Assembly (NCBI RefSeq): GCF_003417465.1
Contig: NZ_QVMV01000012.1
Span: forward strand, 60,963 to 124,962
Source of the DNA: Wenzhouxiangella sp. 15190
GTDB taxonomy: Bacteria; Pseudomonadota; Gammaproteobacteria; Xanthomonadales; Wenzhouxiangellaceae
Direction: 5' to 3'
Length of the DNA: 64,000 nt
The position numbers and the translations under genes are program-made. Numbering within the stretch: position 1 is the first letter of the stretch; each line of letters opens with the position of its first letter. The notes beneath the pieces were generated by a model. It did no database searches. It was not told the DNA's origin and saw nothing but the letters and a program-made list of their open reading frames with translations. Of the stretch, positions 45,558 to 55,026 are shown piece after piece.

Positions 45558-46085
45558 TCAATCAAGCCGACGCCACTCCCCCGGCGCCAGGCCTTCTACC
45601 GACCACTCCCCAATCGACCACCGAATCAACCGCAGGGTAGGGTGCCCCACCGCCGCGGTCATCCGCCGCACCTGCCGATTGCGCCCCTCGCGCAACACGA
45701 TCTCCAGCCACACGTCGATCACGTTCTTGCGATACCGCACCGGCGGATCACGCGGCCACAACCCTTCGGGCTCGGCAATACGCCGCACCTCGGCGGGCCG
45801 AGTCCAGCCATCCTTGAGCTCGACGCCGCGGCGAAGTTGCTCCAGAGCTTCCTCCGGCGGCTCGCGCTCGACCAGCACCCGGTAGCTCTTCGGCAACTTG
45901 AACTTCGGCGAAGCAATCCGCGCCTGCAGCTTGCCGTCGTCGGTCAGAAGCAACAGACCCTCGGAATCCTTGTCCAGCCTCCCGGCGGGATACACGCCGG
46001 GCACATCCACGTAGTCGGCCAGCGTCGGGCCCTCCCCGGTGAACTGGCAGAGCACGCCGAAGGGTTTGTTGAAGGCAATCAGCAT
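45558..46085 (-). CDS. rluE: 23S rRNA pseudouridine synthase RluE-like
   Basis: This is a pseudouridine synthase of 175 residues of the RsuA/RluB/E/F group. RluE of E. coli modifies U2457 of 23S rRNA. The catalytic Asp is in GRLDKDSEGLLLLT, and the start LIAFNKPFGVLCQFT is the standard N-terminus of RluE, which lacks the S4 domain; this fits ATG 46085. A longer frame starting at 46274 is not needed. The C-terminal part (LREGRNRQVRRMTAAVGHPTLRL) is complete. Substrate position cannot be checked here. Confidence 0.9.
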   Translation of the reverse strand: MLIAFNKPFGVLCQFTGEGPTLADYVDVPGVYPAGRLDKDSEGLLLLTDDGKLQARIASPKFKLPKSYRVLVEREPPEEALEQLRRGVELKDGWTRPAEVRRIAEPEGLWPRDPPVRYRKNVIDVWLEIVLREGRNRQVRRMTAAVGHPTLRLIRWSIGEWSVEGLAPGEWRRLD

Positions 46086-46187
46086 TTGGAAAAGGATAGT
46101 CGCTGCCGAGAGCGAATGCAGCATATTTACCCATTGACCGCTTGAACCGGCCGGGGCAAAAAGGCAACATTGAACTACGGGAGGGCA

Positions 46188-46383
46188 ATGGAAGAGATAG
46201 ATTTCAATATTGAAGTGAAAGAGCTCCTGGAGTCCTATGGGCTTCCCGTATCGGATGTTCCGCAGAATGACCAAATCCAGCTTTTTGGTATTAAAGAAAG
46301 ATGGGGCGCTTTCCGCAGTGGTTGGTATAGAACTGTATGGTGACTATGCCCTGATTCAGCGCAATTCATGCTTAAAGAGTTGA
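46188..46383 (+). pseudogene. Fragment of an ArsN2-like GNAT acetyltransferase
   Basis: From ATG 46188 the frame reads EEIDFNIEVKELLESYGLPV, the usual start of the arsenic-linked GNAT family ArsN2. After about 35 residues the frame shifts near 46296 (an extra A in GAAAGATGG). The next frame gives KDGALSAVVGIELYGDYALI, the first GNAT strands. Both stop within 30 codons, so the acetyl-CoA-binding part is missing. It is a decayed piece; no ars gene lies nearby. The rest of the 46086-46533 gap holds the upstream region of the DinB gene and nothing else I recognise. Confidence 0.7.
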
Positions 46384-46533
46384 TTGCTGACAATGGCCGC
46401 AGCTCAGACGTGGGCAAAGACCGAGCCGGTTAGGCCAAGCGTTAGTCTCGATGATGCGGGGCATGCCGGCATCGTTTGAGGCTTCATTTTCTCGCACTTC
46501 ACCGCCCAGGCCGGTGCTTGGTGAGGAGGTTTG

Positions 46534-47064
46534 ATGGGCACACATCAGGATCAGATGCGTGGATTTGCCAAGTACAATCGCGAGTTCAACTTGTCGCTGT
46601 TCAGCAAGGCGGCGGAGCTCGATGATGGCGAGCGCAGACGGGATATGGGCGCTTTCTTCGGCTCGATCCACGGGACCCTGAATCATATATTGCTGGCCGA
46701 CAGGATCTGGCTTGGTCGGTTCGCAAAAGCGTTTCCGGACATGTCCGCGCTGAGCAATGCGGAACTGGTTTTCGAGTTCTCGTCGTTGTCGCAGGAAATC
46801 TGTGCCGACTTCGGCAAGTTGTTCAGTGAGCGGAAAGCCACGGACCGGGTCATTTCGAACTGGGTCGAGGAACTGAACGATGAGTTGCTGGCGCAAACCA
46901 TGCGCTACAGTAATTCCAAGGGCCAGGTGCGCGAGCATCCTGTCTGGGTGGCGGCTGCACACGTGTTCAATCATCAAACCCACCATCGGGGTCAAGTGAC
47001 GAATCTATTGTCCCAGCTCGGCCACGACCCGGGCGTGACCGACTACTTCGCTTATGTGGAGTAG
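46534..47064 (+). CDS. DinB family protein
   Basis: This 176-residue protein has the four-helix DinB/YfiT fold, a metal-binding family with thiol-dependent enzymes (bacillithiol or mycothiol transferases) and proteins of unknown role. The metal His ligands are in GSIHGTLNHILLADRIW and NHQTHHRGQV. The ATG at 46534 has GAGGAGG just upstream. It is isolated between an acetyltransferase fragment and yghU. The substrate is unknown. Confidence 0.85.
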   Translation: MGTHQDQMRGFAKYNREFNLSLFSKAAELDDGERRRDMGAFFGSIHGTLNHILLADRIWLGRFAKAFPDMSALSNAELVFEFSSLSQEICADFGKLFSERKATDRVISNWVEELNDELLAQTMRYSNSKGQVREHPVWVAAAHVFNHQTHHRGQVTNLLSQLGHDPGVTDYFAYVE

Positions 47065-47176
47065 CGGTCTGCCGAGCAAGCCGCGTTAATTGACCGCCGG
47101 ACTGTCGCGCGGTCCCGCGGCGGATCAAATTCGGCATTGTGCGACAGATTTCTCAGGGCCATCTTGATGCAATCGC

Positions 47177-48055
47177 CTAGTCCTGGTCTCCGACCTTGTC
47201 CCAGGTCCGATGCTCGAAATCACTGGCATCATGCCGCTCCCGCAACTGGTTCTCCGGCTCCCCGAACACCGAATTGACCATCCGCCCGCGCTTGACGGCG
47301 GGGCGCTCGTCGATGGCCTTCGCCCAGCGCATGACGTTCTCGTATTCGTGTGCCTGCAGGAATTCGACCGCCTCGTAGACGCGGTTGAGCACCAGGCAGC
47401 CATACCAGGGCCAGATGGCCATGTCGGCGATGGTGTAGTCGTTGCCCGCGATGTATTCCTTGTTGGCCAGCTCGCGGTCGAGCACGTCGAGTTGGCGTTT
47501 GACCTCCATGGTGTAGCGGTCGATGGCGTACTTGATCTTCACCGGCGCGTAGTTGTAGAAGTGCCCGAAGCCGCCGCCGAGAAGCGGTGCCGCACCCATC
47601 TGCCAGAACAGCCAGTTGAGGCATTCGGTGCGTCCGTCCGGATTGCCCGGCAGGAAAGCGCCGAATTTCTCGGCCAGGTAGAGCATGATCGAGCCCGACT
47701 CGAACACTCGCCGTGGCGGGTCGACGCTGTGGTCGGCCATGGCCGGGATCTTGGAGTTGGGGTTGAGTTCGACGAAGCCGGAGCCAAACTGCTCGCCCTC
47801 CCCGATGCGGATCAGCCAGGCGTCGTATTCGGCATCCGAGTAGCCCTTTTCGAGTAGTTCCTCGAACATCACCGCAGCCTTGACGCCGTTGGGCGTGGCC
47901 AGGGAGTAGAGCTGGTGCGGGTGCTTGCCGACCGGCAGTTCCTTTTCCTCGCGGGCGCCGGCGGTCGGGCGGTTGATGCTGGCGAACTGGCCGCCGTTGT
48001 CGTCATCGGGTTCCCATTTCCACACTCTGGGCGGTTCGTAGTCGTCCTGGCTCAT
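47177..48055 (-). CDS. yghU: Glutathione-dependent disulfide-bond oxidoreductase YghU
   Basis: This is a Nu-class glutathione transferase of 292 residues that reduces disulfides with glutathione. The N-terminal extension (PPRVWKWEPDDDNGGQFASINRPTAG) and the LYSLATPNGVKAAV thioredoxin-fold start are typical of YghU. The GSH-binding loop is NPNSKIPAM and the C-terminal helical domain follows. The start has AGGAGCACGTCGC upstream. It is cytoplasmic. The MITE lies about 70 bases beyond its 5' end. Confidence 0.92.
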   Translation of the reverse strand: MSQDDYEPPRVWKWEPDDDNGGQFASINRPTAGAREEKELPVGKHPHQLYSLATPNGVKAAVMFEELLEKGYSDAEYDAWLIRIGEGEQFGSGFVELNPNSKIPAMADHSVDPPRRVFESGSIMLYLAEKFGAFLPGNPDGRTECLNWLFWQMGAAPLLGGGFGHFYNYAPVKIKYAIDRYTMEVKRQLDVLDRELANKEYIAGNDYTIADMAIWPWYGCLVLNRVYEAVEFLQAHEYENVMRWAKAIDERPAVKRGRMVNSVFGEPENQLRERHDASDFEHRTWDKVGDQD

Positions 48056-48128
48056 GCGACGTGCTCCTTATGTCGGTGTCGCAGACTAATGTGCGAGCAG
48101 TGCGCGCTGCCGTCAACTCTTGTCGTTA

Positions 48129-48405
48129 GGGAACCTCTGAACAACTCTGCACGGAGCGCGTTTCAGTCGGAAATGCCGCAGATCGTGTGGTGCGACCCGA
48201 GTGACAGTACTGATTGTTACGGCCGAGGGTCGCAACGCGCGAGATGCGGCATTTCCGGCGAAACCCGGAGGGCCGGCGCCTTTGCGGGGTCTCCGCTTCG
48301 TTTCGACTCGCTCATTTGGAATAACCAAACTTCGCTCGCCGAAGCCAAAACGGAGCCTCCCGCAAAGGCACCGTCGCGCCCGCGCAGAGTTATTCAGAGG
48401 TTCCC
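48129..48405. mobile_element. 277-bp MITE with TA target duplication
   Basis: The element has terminal inverted repeats (GGGAACCTCTGAA..AACTCTGC, with one mismatch over about 22 bases) and is flanked on both sides by TA (48127-48128 and 48406-48407). Inside are two more inverted repeats: GGAAATGCCGCA...TGCGGCATTTCC and GCCTTTGCGGG...CCCGCAAAGGC, so the whole element can fold on itself. It has no gene. TA duplication is usual for IS630/Tc1-type transposases, which would have to act in trans. The 455-base gap 48056-48511 holds this and little else. Confidence 0.8.
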
Positions 48406-48511
48406 TAGGTAATTGTGCGTAGTCGCCGGGCATCGGGGCGTGAAGCCGCCCGATTGCCGTGGTCGGTCGCTGTATTGATAATGAGGGTTCCCCTATCCCG
48501 GAGAACAGACC

Positions 48512-49504
48512 ATGAAGCACCTGATCACTGTATTGCTGGCGCTTACTCTGCTGGGTTGCGGTCCCGCATCCGATGAGGGCACAGAGGGCCAGACCGACGC
48601 TTCCGAACCGGAAGCGAACGAACCCATGGTCGAAGACGACGCCATGGAGACCGCCGAGGAACCGTCGATGGACGAATCGATGGATGCTTCGGCGTCGGAT
48701 GACACCGACCGACTGGGCCAGGTTCTCGAGGCCCAGCCCGAAGAGGTCAGGGCGCGCTACGACGACCGCCATCCGCGCGAGACGCTCGAGTTCTTCGGGA
48801 TCGAGCCGGGTATGACCGTGGTCGAGGGCCTGCCTGGCGGCGGCTGGTACACCCGGATTCTCCTGCCGTATCTCGGTTCGAACGGCGAACTGATCGCGGC
48901 CAATTACCCTCTGGACATGTGGCCGAACTTCCCCTTCGTGGACGATGATTACCTGGCACAGATGCGCGAATGGCCCGAAACCTTTGCGCAGCAAGCGAAG
49001 GGGTGGTGCGAAGACGATTGCGCCGACGTCCGTACATTCTGGTTCGGCGATATGCCGGCCGAAATCGAGGGCGCGGCCGATGCGGTGTTGTTCATCCGGC
49101 TGATGCACAACATGGCGAACTTCCAGAACGCCGGGGTCGATAACTATCTCGACCAGGCGATTGCCGATGCCTTCTCGGCGCTGAAGCCCGGCGGCATTCT
49201 CGGCGTGGTTCAGCACGAAGCGCGGGAGGACATGCCCGACGAATGGGCCGACGGAAGCGCCGGTTATCTGAAGCGCTTTTTCGTGGTCGAACGCGCTGAA
49301 TCGGCGGGTTTCGAGCTGGTCGACGAAAGCGACATCAACGCCAATCCCAACGACCGTCCGACGACCGACGAGGTGGTCTGGCGTCTGCCGCCTTCGCTGC
49401 GCGTGCCCGAGGACGCGGAGAACGCCGAGGCGCTGGGTGCGAAGTACGAGGCCATCGGCGAGTCGCACCGGATGACCCTGAAATTCCGCAAGCCGGACGC
49501 GTGA
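48512..49504 (+). CDS. Lipoprotein with class I methyltransferase-like domain
   Basis: This 330-residue protein has a lipoprotein signal with lipobox LLGC (Cys16), an acidic linker rich in Glu, Asp and Met (residues 18-65), and a domain like class I SAM-dependent methyltransferases (GMTVVEGLPGGGWYTRILLPYLG is the glycine-rich first strand; VLFIRLMHNM and ALKPGGILGVVQHEA follow). Exported methyltransferase-fold lipoproteins are known in proteobacteria with unknown function. SAM is not normally found outside the cytoplasm, so it may bind something else. The gene is well expressed by its codon use and lies 39 bases before pyk. Confidence 0.82.
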   Translation: MKHLITVLLALTLLGCGPASDEGTEGQTDASEPEANEPMVEDDAMETAEEPSMDESMDASASDDTDRLGQVLEAQPEEVRARYDDRHPRETLEFFGIEPGMTVVEGLPGGGWYTRILLPYLGSNGELIAANYPLDMWPNFPFVDDDYLAQMREWPETFAQQAKGWCEDDCADVRTFWFGDMPAEIEGAADAVLFIRLMHNMANFQNAGVDNYLDQAIADAFSALKPGGILGVVQHEAREDMPDEWADGSAGYLKRFFVVERAESAGFELVDESDINANPNDRPTTDEVVWRLPPSLRVPEDAENAEALGAKYEAIGESHRMTLKFRKPDA

Positions 49505-49543
49505 GTCATCGAATCGGCATGCGCGACTGCTAGACTCGCAGGC

Positions 49544-50968
49544 ATGACAAGAAGAACCAAGATCGTGGCCACCCTGGGGCCGGCCACCGACGAGCCGGAT
49601 GTGCTCGAGCGTCTGATCACCGCCGGCTGCGACGTCGTGCGGATCAATTTCTCGCACGGCGATCATGAAACCCACGCCCGCCGCATCAAGATGGTGCGCG
49701 CCGCCGCGCGCGAGCTCGACACCGACGTCGCGGTTTTGGCCGACCTGGCCGGCCCGAAAATACGCATCGACCGTTTCCGCGAGGGCTCGGTCAGCCTGAA
49801 GGCGGGGCAGGGATTCGCCTTGTATGCCCGCGAGAATCCGCCGGCCGGTGACGAGAATGGCGTGGGCGTGGCCTATCTGGGACTGGTCGATGACGTTAAG
49901 CCCGGATCGGAGTTGTTGCTCGACGACGGGCTGATGGCCATGCGGGTCGAGCGTGTCGACGGCGACACCATTCACTGCACCGTGCTGACCAGCGGCAAGC
50001 TGTCCGACCGCAAGGGGCTCAACCTGCGCGGTGGCGGCCTGTCCGTGCCCGGCATTTCCGAGGCCGATGCGCGTGACATAGAGCGCGCCGCGGAATGGCA
50101 GGTGGATTACCTGGCCGTGTCCTTTCCGCGCGGGCCCGAAGACATGCAACGTGCCCGCGAGCTGATGGAGGCGGCCGGCGGCCACGCCGGACTGGTGAGC
50201 AAGATCGAGCGCGCCGAGGCGATCGAGAATCTCGATGCGATCATCGAGGCCTCTGATGCCGTGCTGGTCGCCCGCGGCGACCTGGGCGTGGAGATCGGTG
50301 ATGCGGAACTGCCCGGGCTGCAGAAACGCATCATCACCGCCTCACTGGCGGCCAACCGGCCGGTGATCACGGCCACGCAGATGATGCAGTCGATGGTCGA
50401 GTCCCCGATCCCGACACGCGCCGAGGTGCTGGACGTGGCCAATGCCGTCATCGACGGCACCGACGCGGTGATGCTCTCGGCCGAGACGGCCGTCGGGCGT
50501 CATCCAGTGACGGTGATCGAGGCCATGCGGCGTATCTGCCGGGGCGCGGAGCGCCACGTCGAGGCCCACGTGCCAATGGGCAAGATCAACGTGCGCGCCG
50601 AGCGCATCGACCAGGCGGTGGCGATGGCGACGATGGTGACCGTCCACAACCTTCCGGTGAAGGCGATTATCGCGCTGACCGAGTCGGGCTCGACCGCGCA
50701 GTGGCTCAGCCGCGTGCGCTCGCCGGTGCCGATCATCGCGCTCTCGCCCAATCGCGCCAGCCTGCGCCGGATGCGCCTGTTCCAGCACGTTCGCCCGCTT
50801 CTGTTCGTGCCCGAGAACGTGCCCACGCCCAGCCAGGCCCGCGCCGCGCTTGAGCACGCCCGGCGCGCCGGCGTGGTCGAAGCCGGCGACCGCGTCCTGA
50901 TGACCCTCGGCGACGAGCAGGGCGTCATGGGCGGCACCAACACCATGAAGATCCTCACCGTCGAGTGA
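49544..50968 (+). CDS. pyk: Pyruvate kinase
   Basis: This glycolytic enzyme converts phosphoenolpyruvate and ADP to pyruvate and ATP. It has 474 residues, normal for bacteria. The N-terminal TRRTKIVATLGPA, the DLAGPKIRI segment and the active-site SKIERAEAIENLDAI are present, then VARGDLGVEIG and ATQMMQSM. The C-terminal effector domain is present. The start follows a short spacer from the methyltransferase lipoprotein. The class I aldolase and malic enzyme genes downstream belong to the same central carbon neighbourhood but are separated by repeats. Confidence 0.95.
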   Translation: MTRRTKIVATLGPATDEPDVLERLITAGCDVVRINFSHGDHETHARRIKMVRAAARELDTDVAVLADLAGPKIRIDRFREGSVSLKAGQGFALYARENPPAGDENGVGVAYLGLVDDVKPGSELLLDDGLMAMRVERVDGDTIHCTVLTSGKLSDRKGLNLRGGGLSVPGISEADARDIERAAEWQVDYLAVSFPRGPEDMQRARELMEAAGGHAGLVSKIERAEAIENLDAIIEASDAVLVARGDLGVEIGDAELPGLQKRIITASLAANRPVITATQMMQSMVESPIPTRAEVLDVANAVIDGTDAVMLSAETAVGRHPVTVIEAMRRICRGAERHVEAHVPMGKINVRAERIDQAVAMATMVTVHNLPVKAIIALTESGSTAQWLSRVRSPVPIIALSPNRASLRRMRLFQHVRPLLFVPENVPTPSQARAALEHARRAGVVEAGDRVLMTLGDEQGVMGGTNTMKILTVE

Positions 50969-50990
50969 CGGGGGCGCTTCCGCGAAATTC

Positions 50991-51250
50991 AAAACCTTTG
51001 GAACGCAAAGCCGCAAAGCAGCAAAGGACGCAAAGAAAAAAGAAAAGAATAAAGAAAGAGAAGTGAATTGAAAGAGTACCGGTGCTAGGGCCAGTCCCCC
51101 GGATCCCTCTCATTGCGGTACTGGTGGCGAACAGGGATTGGGCGAAACCCTTGCTCTGGGGAAGGGACGGCCTGGTCAACCAGAGCCCGACTCATTTTTT
51201 CAATCTTTGCGATCTTTGCTGCTTCGCGGCTTTGCGTTTTAAAGGTTTTT
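50991..51250. repeat. Inverted-repeat element between pyk and the aldolase gene
   Basis: The left arm (50991-51039) reads AAAACCTTTGGAACGCAAAG, then CCGCAAAGCAGCAAAGG. The right arm (51195-51250) is its inverted copy with few changes (TTTGCTGCTTCGCGGC, TTTGCGTTTTAAAGG). The centre of about 155 bases holds no gene. The whole can form a long hairpin in the 385-base gap. Mobile origin or a transcription end is possible; no duplication of target bases was seen. Confidence 0.65.
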
Positions 51251-51353
51251 ACCCACCAGAGCCCCAAGATGGGTGAACTCGGCCTCTGGGCTGGCTACAA
51301 TAGCGGCCTGATCTCTCATTCACCCTCAAACTGCGTAGCAGGGGATTTTCAAG

Positions 51354-52379
51354 ATGACCGACAAACTCGAACAGCTCGTTGAAACCGCACAGGCGATGGT
51401 CGCCCAAGGCAAGGGTATCCTGGCCATCGACGAATCCACCGGCACCATCAAGAAGCGCCTCGCGGCCGTGGGCGTCGAGTCGACCGAGGAAAACCGCCTC
51501 GACTACCGCTCGATGATGCTGACCACGCCGGGGCTGGGTGAGCACATTTCCGGCGCCATCCTGTTCGACGAGACCATCCGGCAGTCGACTTCCGACGGCA
51601 AGCGGCTGGTCGATGTCATGAACGATGCCGGCATCCTGCCGGGCATCAAGGTCGACCGCGGTGCCAAGGCATTGGCCGGCTTCGAGGGCGAGAAGGTCAC
51701 AGAGGGACTCGACGGTCTGCGCGAGCGCCTGGCCGAGTACGCCGAGATGGGCGCGAAGTTCGCAAAGTGGCGCGCGGTGATCACCATCGGTGACGACATC
51801 CCCTCGCGTGCCTGCCTCGACGCCAACGCCCATGCTCTGGCTCGCTACGCAGCCCTGTGCCAGGAAGCCGGCATCGTGCCGATCGTCGAGCCGGAAGTGC
51901 TGATGGATGGCAACCATGACCTCGATACCTCCTACGACGTCACAGAGGCCACCCTCAAGGCGCTGTTCGGCCAGCTCTACGAGCAGAACGTGCTGCTCGA
52001 GGGCACGGTGCTGAAAGCCTCGATGGTGATTTCCGGCTCGGATGCAAGCGATCGCGCTAGCGCAGAGGAAGTGGCCGAGGCCACCATCGACTGCCTACTC
52101 AATGCCGTTCCGGCGGCGACCGCCGGCATCGTGTTCCTGTCCGGCGGGCAGGAAGACGTGGAAGCGACCGAGCACCTGGACACCATGAACAAGATGGGTA
52201 CCCTGCCCTGGCCGTTGTCGTTCTCCTACGGTCGTGCTCTGCAACAGGAATGCCTCAAGACCTGGGCGGCCGACCCGAAGGGCAATCGCGAAAAGGCCCA
52301 GCAGATCCTCGCCCACCGCGCGAAGATGAACGGCCTGGCCGCGATGGGTGAGTGGAGCGAAGAAGCCGAGCGCGGCTGA
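51354..52379 (+). CDS. Class I fructose-bisphosphate aldolase
   Basis: This is a Schiff-base aldolase of 341 residues, of the animal/plant-like class I family found in some proteobacteria. The N-terminal AQGKGILAIDESTGTIKKRL and the ILFDETIRQ segment match. The Schiff-base lysine is in LLEGTVLKASMV, and the substrate-binding SGGQ follows. It cleaves or forms fructose 1,6-bisphosphate. No metal motif of class II is present. GGGGATTTTCAAG precedes the ATG. It is followed by a repeat and maeB. Confidence 0.93.
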   Translation: MTDKLEQLVETAQAMVAQGKGILAIDESTGTIKKRLAAVGVESTEENRLDYRSMMLTTPGLGEHISGAILFDETIRQSTSDGKRLVDVMNDAGILPGIKVDRGAKALAGFEGEKVTEGLDGLRERLAEYAEMGAKFAKWRAVITIGDDIPSRACLDANAHALARYAALCQEAGIVPIVEPEVLMDGNHDLDTSYDVTEATLKALFGQLYEQNVLLEGTVLKASMVISGSDASDRASAEEVAEATIDCLLNAVPAATAGIVFLSGGQEDVEATEHLDTMNKMGTLPWPLSFSYGRALQQECLKTWAADPKGNREKAQQILAHRAKMNGLAAMGEWSEEAERG

Positions 52380-52390
52380 CGGCTGCTTCG

Positions 52391-52536
52391 GTGGTCCGTG
52401 ATCTGTAGTCTGTGGTCGGTAGTCTGTAATCAGTATTAGAGGTCCATCGCCCGATTGCAGCTGCTGAACACGGGCCCGGGATGACCGACCACTGACCACG
52501 GACCACAGACCACTGGCCACCGACCACGGACCACAG
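52391..52536. repeat. Inverted low-complexity GACCAC/GTGGTC repeat
   Basis: The left arm (52391-52432) is rich in GTGGTC/GTAGTCTG units and the right arm (52483-52536) in GACCAC units, so they pair imperfectly. They fill the gap between the aldolase and maeB. The right arm reaches to within six bases of the maeB ATG, which has no visible ribosome binding site. Confidence 0.6.
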
Positions 52537-52541
52537 AATCA

Positions 52542-54851
52542 ATGAGCGACCAAGACAAGTTCCGCGAAGAAGCCCTCGAGTATCACCGGCAGTACCCGCC
52601 GGGCAAGATCAAGATCGTGCCGACCAAGGCGCTGACCACGGCCAAGGATCTGGCGCTGGCCTATTCACCGGGCGTGGCGGCGGCCTCCGAGGAAATCGCC
52701 AAGGACCCGCTCAAGGCGCTCGACTACACTGTGCGCGGAAACCTGGTGGCGGTCATTTCCAACGGTACGGCCGTGCTCGGCCTGGGCGATATCGGTGCGG
52801 CGGCTTCCAAGCCGGTGATGGAAGGCAAGGGCGTGCTGTTCAAGAAGTTCGCCGATATCGACGTGTTCGACGTCGAGATCGACGAGCGCGATCCCGACAA
52901 GCTGATCGAAATCATCGCCAGCCTGGAACCGACCTTCGGCGGCATCAATCTCGAGGACATCAAGGCGCCGGAGTGCTTCAAGGTCGAGGAAGCGCTCAAG
53001 GAGCGCATGAATATCCCGGTCTTCCACGACGACCAGCACGGCACGGCGATCATTGCGGCCGCCGCCCTGGTCAATGGCCTGCAGCTCGTCGAAAAGAAGA
53101 TGGACGACATCCGCCTGGTCGCCTCCGGAGCGGGTGCCGCGGGCATGGCGTGCCTGGACCTGCTGGTGACGATGGGTGTCAGGCGCGAGAACATCGTCGT
53201 CTGCGACCGCGAAGGCGTCATCTACAAGGGACGAGCGTCCTACATGGACGATCGCAAGGCGACCTATGCCGTCGAGACCGAAGCGCGCACGCTGGGCGAG
53301 GCGATCAAGGGCGCCGACGTTTTCCTGGGCGTGTCGGCACCGGGCGTGCTCAAGCCCGAAATGGTCAAGAAGATGGCCGATCGGCCCATCATCCTGGCCC
53401 TGGCGAATCCCGTGCCGGAGATCATGCCCGATCTGGCGCGCGAGGCGCGTCCCGATGCGCTGATCGCCACCGGCCGCTCGGACTTTCCCAACCAGGTCAA
53501 CAACGTCCTGTGCTTCCCCTACATCTTCCGGGGCGCGCTCGATGTGGGCGCGACGGCCATCAACGACGAGATGAAGATGGCCTGCGTGAACGCCATCGCC
53601 GAGCTGGCCCAGATGGAAGCCTCCGACGTGGCCGCCCAGGCCTACGGCGGCCAGGCCCCGAAGTTCGGGCCCGAGTACCTGATCCCCCAGCCCTTCGACC
53701 CGAGACTGCTGGTGCACTTGGCCCCGGCGGTGGCCAAGGCCGCCATGGATTCGGGCGTGGCCGCCCGGCCGATCGAGGATCTCGACGCCTATACCGAACG
53801 GCTCTACCAGCATGTCTTCCGCACCGGCTTGTTGATGAAGCCGGTCTTCGACGCCGCCCGCAAGGACCCCAAGCGCGTGGTCTTCGCCGAGGGTGAAGAG
53901 GAAACCGTGCTACGTGCGGTTCAGACGGTGGTGGATGACGGCCTCGCGAAACCGATTCTGATCGGCCGGCCCAAGGTGGTCGACATGCGCATCGAGCGCG
54001 CCGGCCTGCGGCTGAAGCCCGGCGAGGACTTCGAGCTAGTCAACCCCGAATCCGATCCGCGCTTCAAGGAATACTGGCAGACTTTCCACGAGATTACCCA
54101 GCGCCGCGGGGTCACGCCCGATTCGGCCAAAGCGCTCGTGCGTACGCGCACGGCCGTGATTGCCGCGGTGATGGTGCACCGCAACGAGGCCGACGCGATG
54201 ATCTGCGGTGTGGTCGGCCGCTACCAGAAGAAGCTGCAGTACATCAACGAGGTATTCGGCACCCGCGACGATTGCGGCACGCTGGGCGCGCTGTCGGCCA
54301 TGACCAACGAAAACGGTGTGTGGTTCGTCTGCGATACGCACGTCAACCCCGACCCCACGGCCGAGCAGCTCGTCGAGCTGACCCTGATGTCGGCCGAGCG
54401 TCTTCGGATGTTCGGGATCACGCCGCGTATCGCGCTTTGCTCGCACTCGAACTTCGGCAGCCACGTCAATCCATCGGCCTCGAAGATGCGCCAGGTCTTC
54501 AACATGTTGCGCGAGCGCGCACCCGACCTGGAAGTCGAAGGCGAAATGCGTGCCGACGCGGCACTGATGCCGGCGATCCGTGAGCGAATCTTCCCCAACT
54601 CGCGTCTCAGCGGCGAGGCGAACCTGCTGATCATGCCCAACCAGGACGCCGCTCACATTGCCTTCTCCATGGCGCGAGTGGTCGGCAAGGGCGTGACCAT
54701 TGGCCCGATGCTGATGGGCATCGGCCGCCCGGCCCACGTACTCACCCCCTCGGCGACCGTGCGCCGCGTGGTCAACATGACCGCCATTGCCGTGGTCGAT
54801 GCCCAGCACTACCAGCGGCGGCAGCAAGCCAGCGGCGAGCTGTTCGACTGA
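52542..54851 (+). CDS. maeB: NADP-dependent malic enzyme with phosphotransacetylase-like domain
   Basis: This enzyme turns malate and NADP+ to pyruvate, CO2 and NADPH. It has 769 residues. The malic enzyme part is residues 1-430 ([47 protein letters not shown]), and the C-terminal part (about 440-769) resembles phosphotransacetylase, a regulatory domain in MaeB. Order and length match. The start lies six bases after a GACCAC repeat and no Shine-Dalgarno is visible, so translation may be weak or leaderless-like, or the true start may lie a little further in. Confidence 0.95.
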   Translation: MSDQDKFREEALEYHRQYPPGKIKIVPTKALTTAKDLALAYSPGVAAASEEIAKDPLKALDYTVRGNLVAVISNGTAVLGLGDIGAAASKPVMEGKGVLFKKFADIDVFDVEIDERDPDKLIEIIASLEPTFGGINLEDIKAPECFKVEEALKERMNIPVFHDDQHGTAIIAAAALVNGLQLVEKKMDDIRLVASGAGAAGMACLDLLVTMGVRRENIVVCDREGVIYKGRASYMDDRKATYAVETEARTLGEAIKGADVFLGVSAPGVLKPEMVKKMADRPIILALANPVPEIMPDLAREARPDALIATGRSDFPNQVNNVLCFPYIFRGALDVGATAINDEMKMACVNAIAELAQMEASDVAAQAYGGQAPKFGPEYLIPQPFDPRLLVHLAPAVAKAAMDSGVAARPIEDLDAYTERLYQHVFRTGLLMKPVFDAARKDPKRVVFAEGEEETVLRAVQTVVDDGLAKPILIGRPKVVDMRIERAGLRLKPGEDFELVNPESDPRFKEYWQTFHEITQRRGVTPDSAKALVRTRTAVIAAVMVHRNEADAMICGVVGRYQKKLQYINEVFGTRDDCGTLGALSAMTNENGVWFVCDTHVNPDPTAEQLVELTLMSAERLRMFGITPRIALCSHSNFGSHVNPSASKMRQVFNMLRERAPDLEVEGEMRADAALMPAIRERIFPNSRLSGEANLLIMPNQDAAHIAFSMARVVGKGVTIGPMLMGIGRPAHVLTPSATVRRVVNMTAIAVVDAQHYQRRQQASGELFD

Positions 54852-55026
54852 CGACCAGCTTTTTTCCTGCCAGTAGCTGAAGAACCCGGTGCGCCTTGTC
54901 GCACCTGAGCATTGCGGCTTCCGGGAGCATTCCCGGCATTGTCGAACTGTGTGCTTGCGAACAGACAGGTTCTGATTGCAGTCTCATCATGGGTTCCTGT
55001 CGCAGTTCGCAAAGGAACACCCTGCA

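Noticed and set aside
46430..46455. CAAGCGTTAG and GTTAGGC resemble integron attC core sites near the acetyltransferase fragment and DinB gene.
   Set aside because: No matching left half (RYYYAAC) lies at the right distance, no second site bounds the DinB gene, and no integrase is present.
48113..50185. A 690-codon minus-strand frame across the MITE, the methyltransferase lipoprotein and pyk.
   Set aside because: It crosses a mobile element and two clear genes on the other strand; the translation has no domain.
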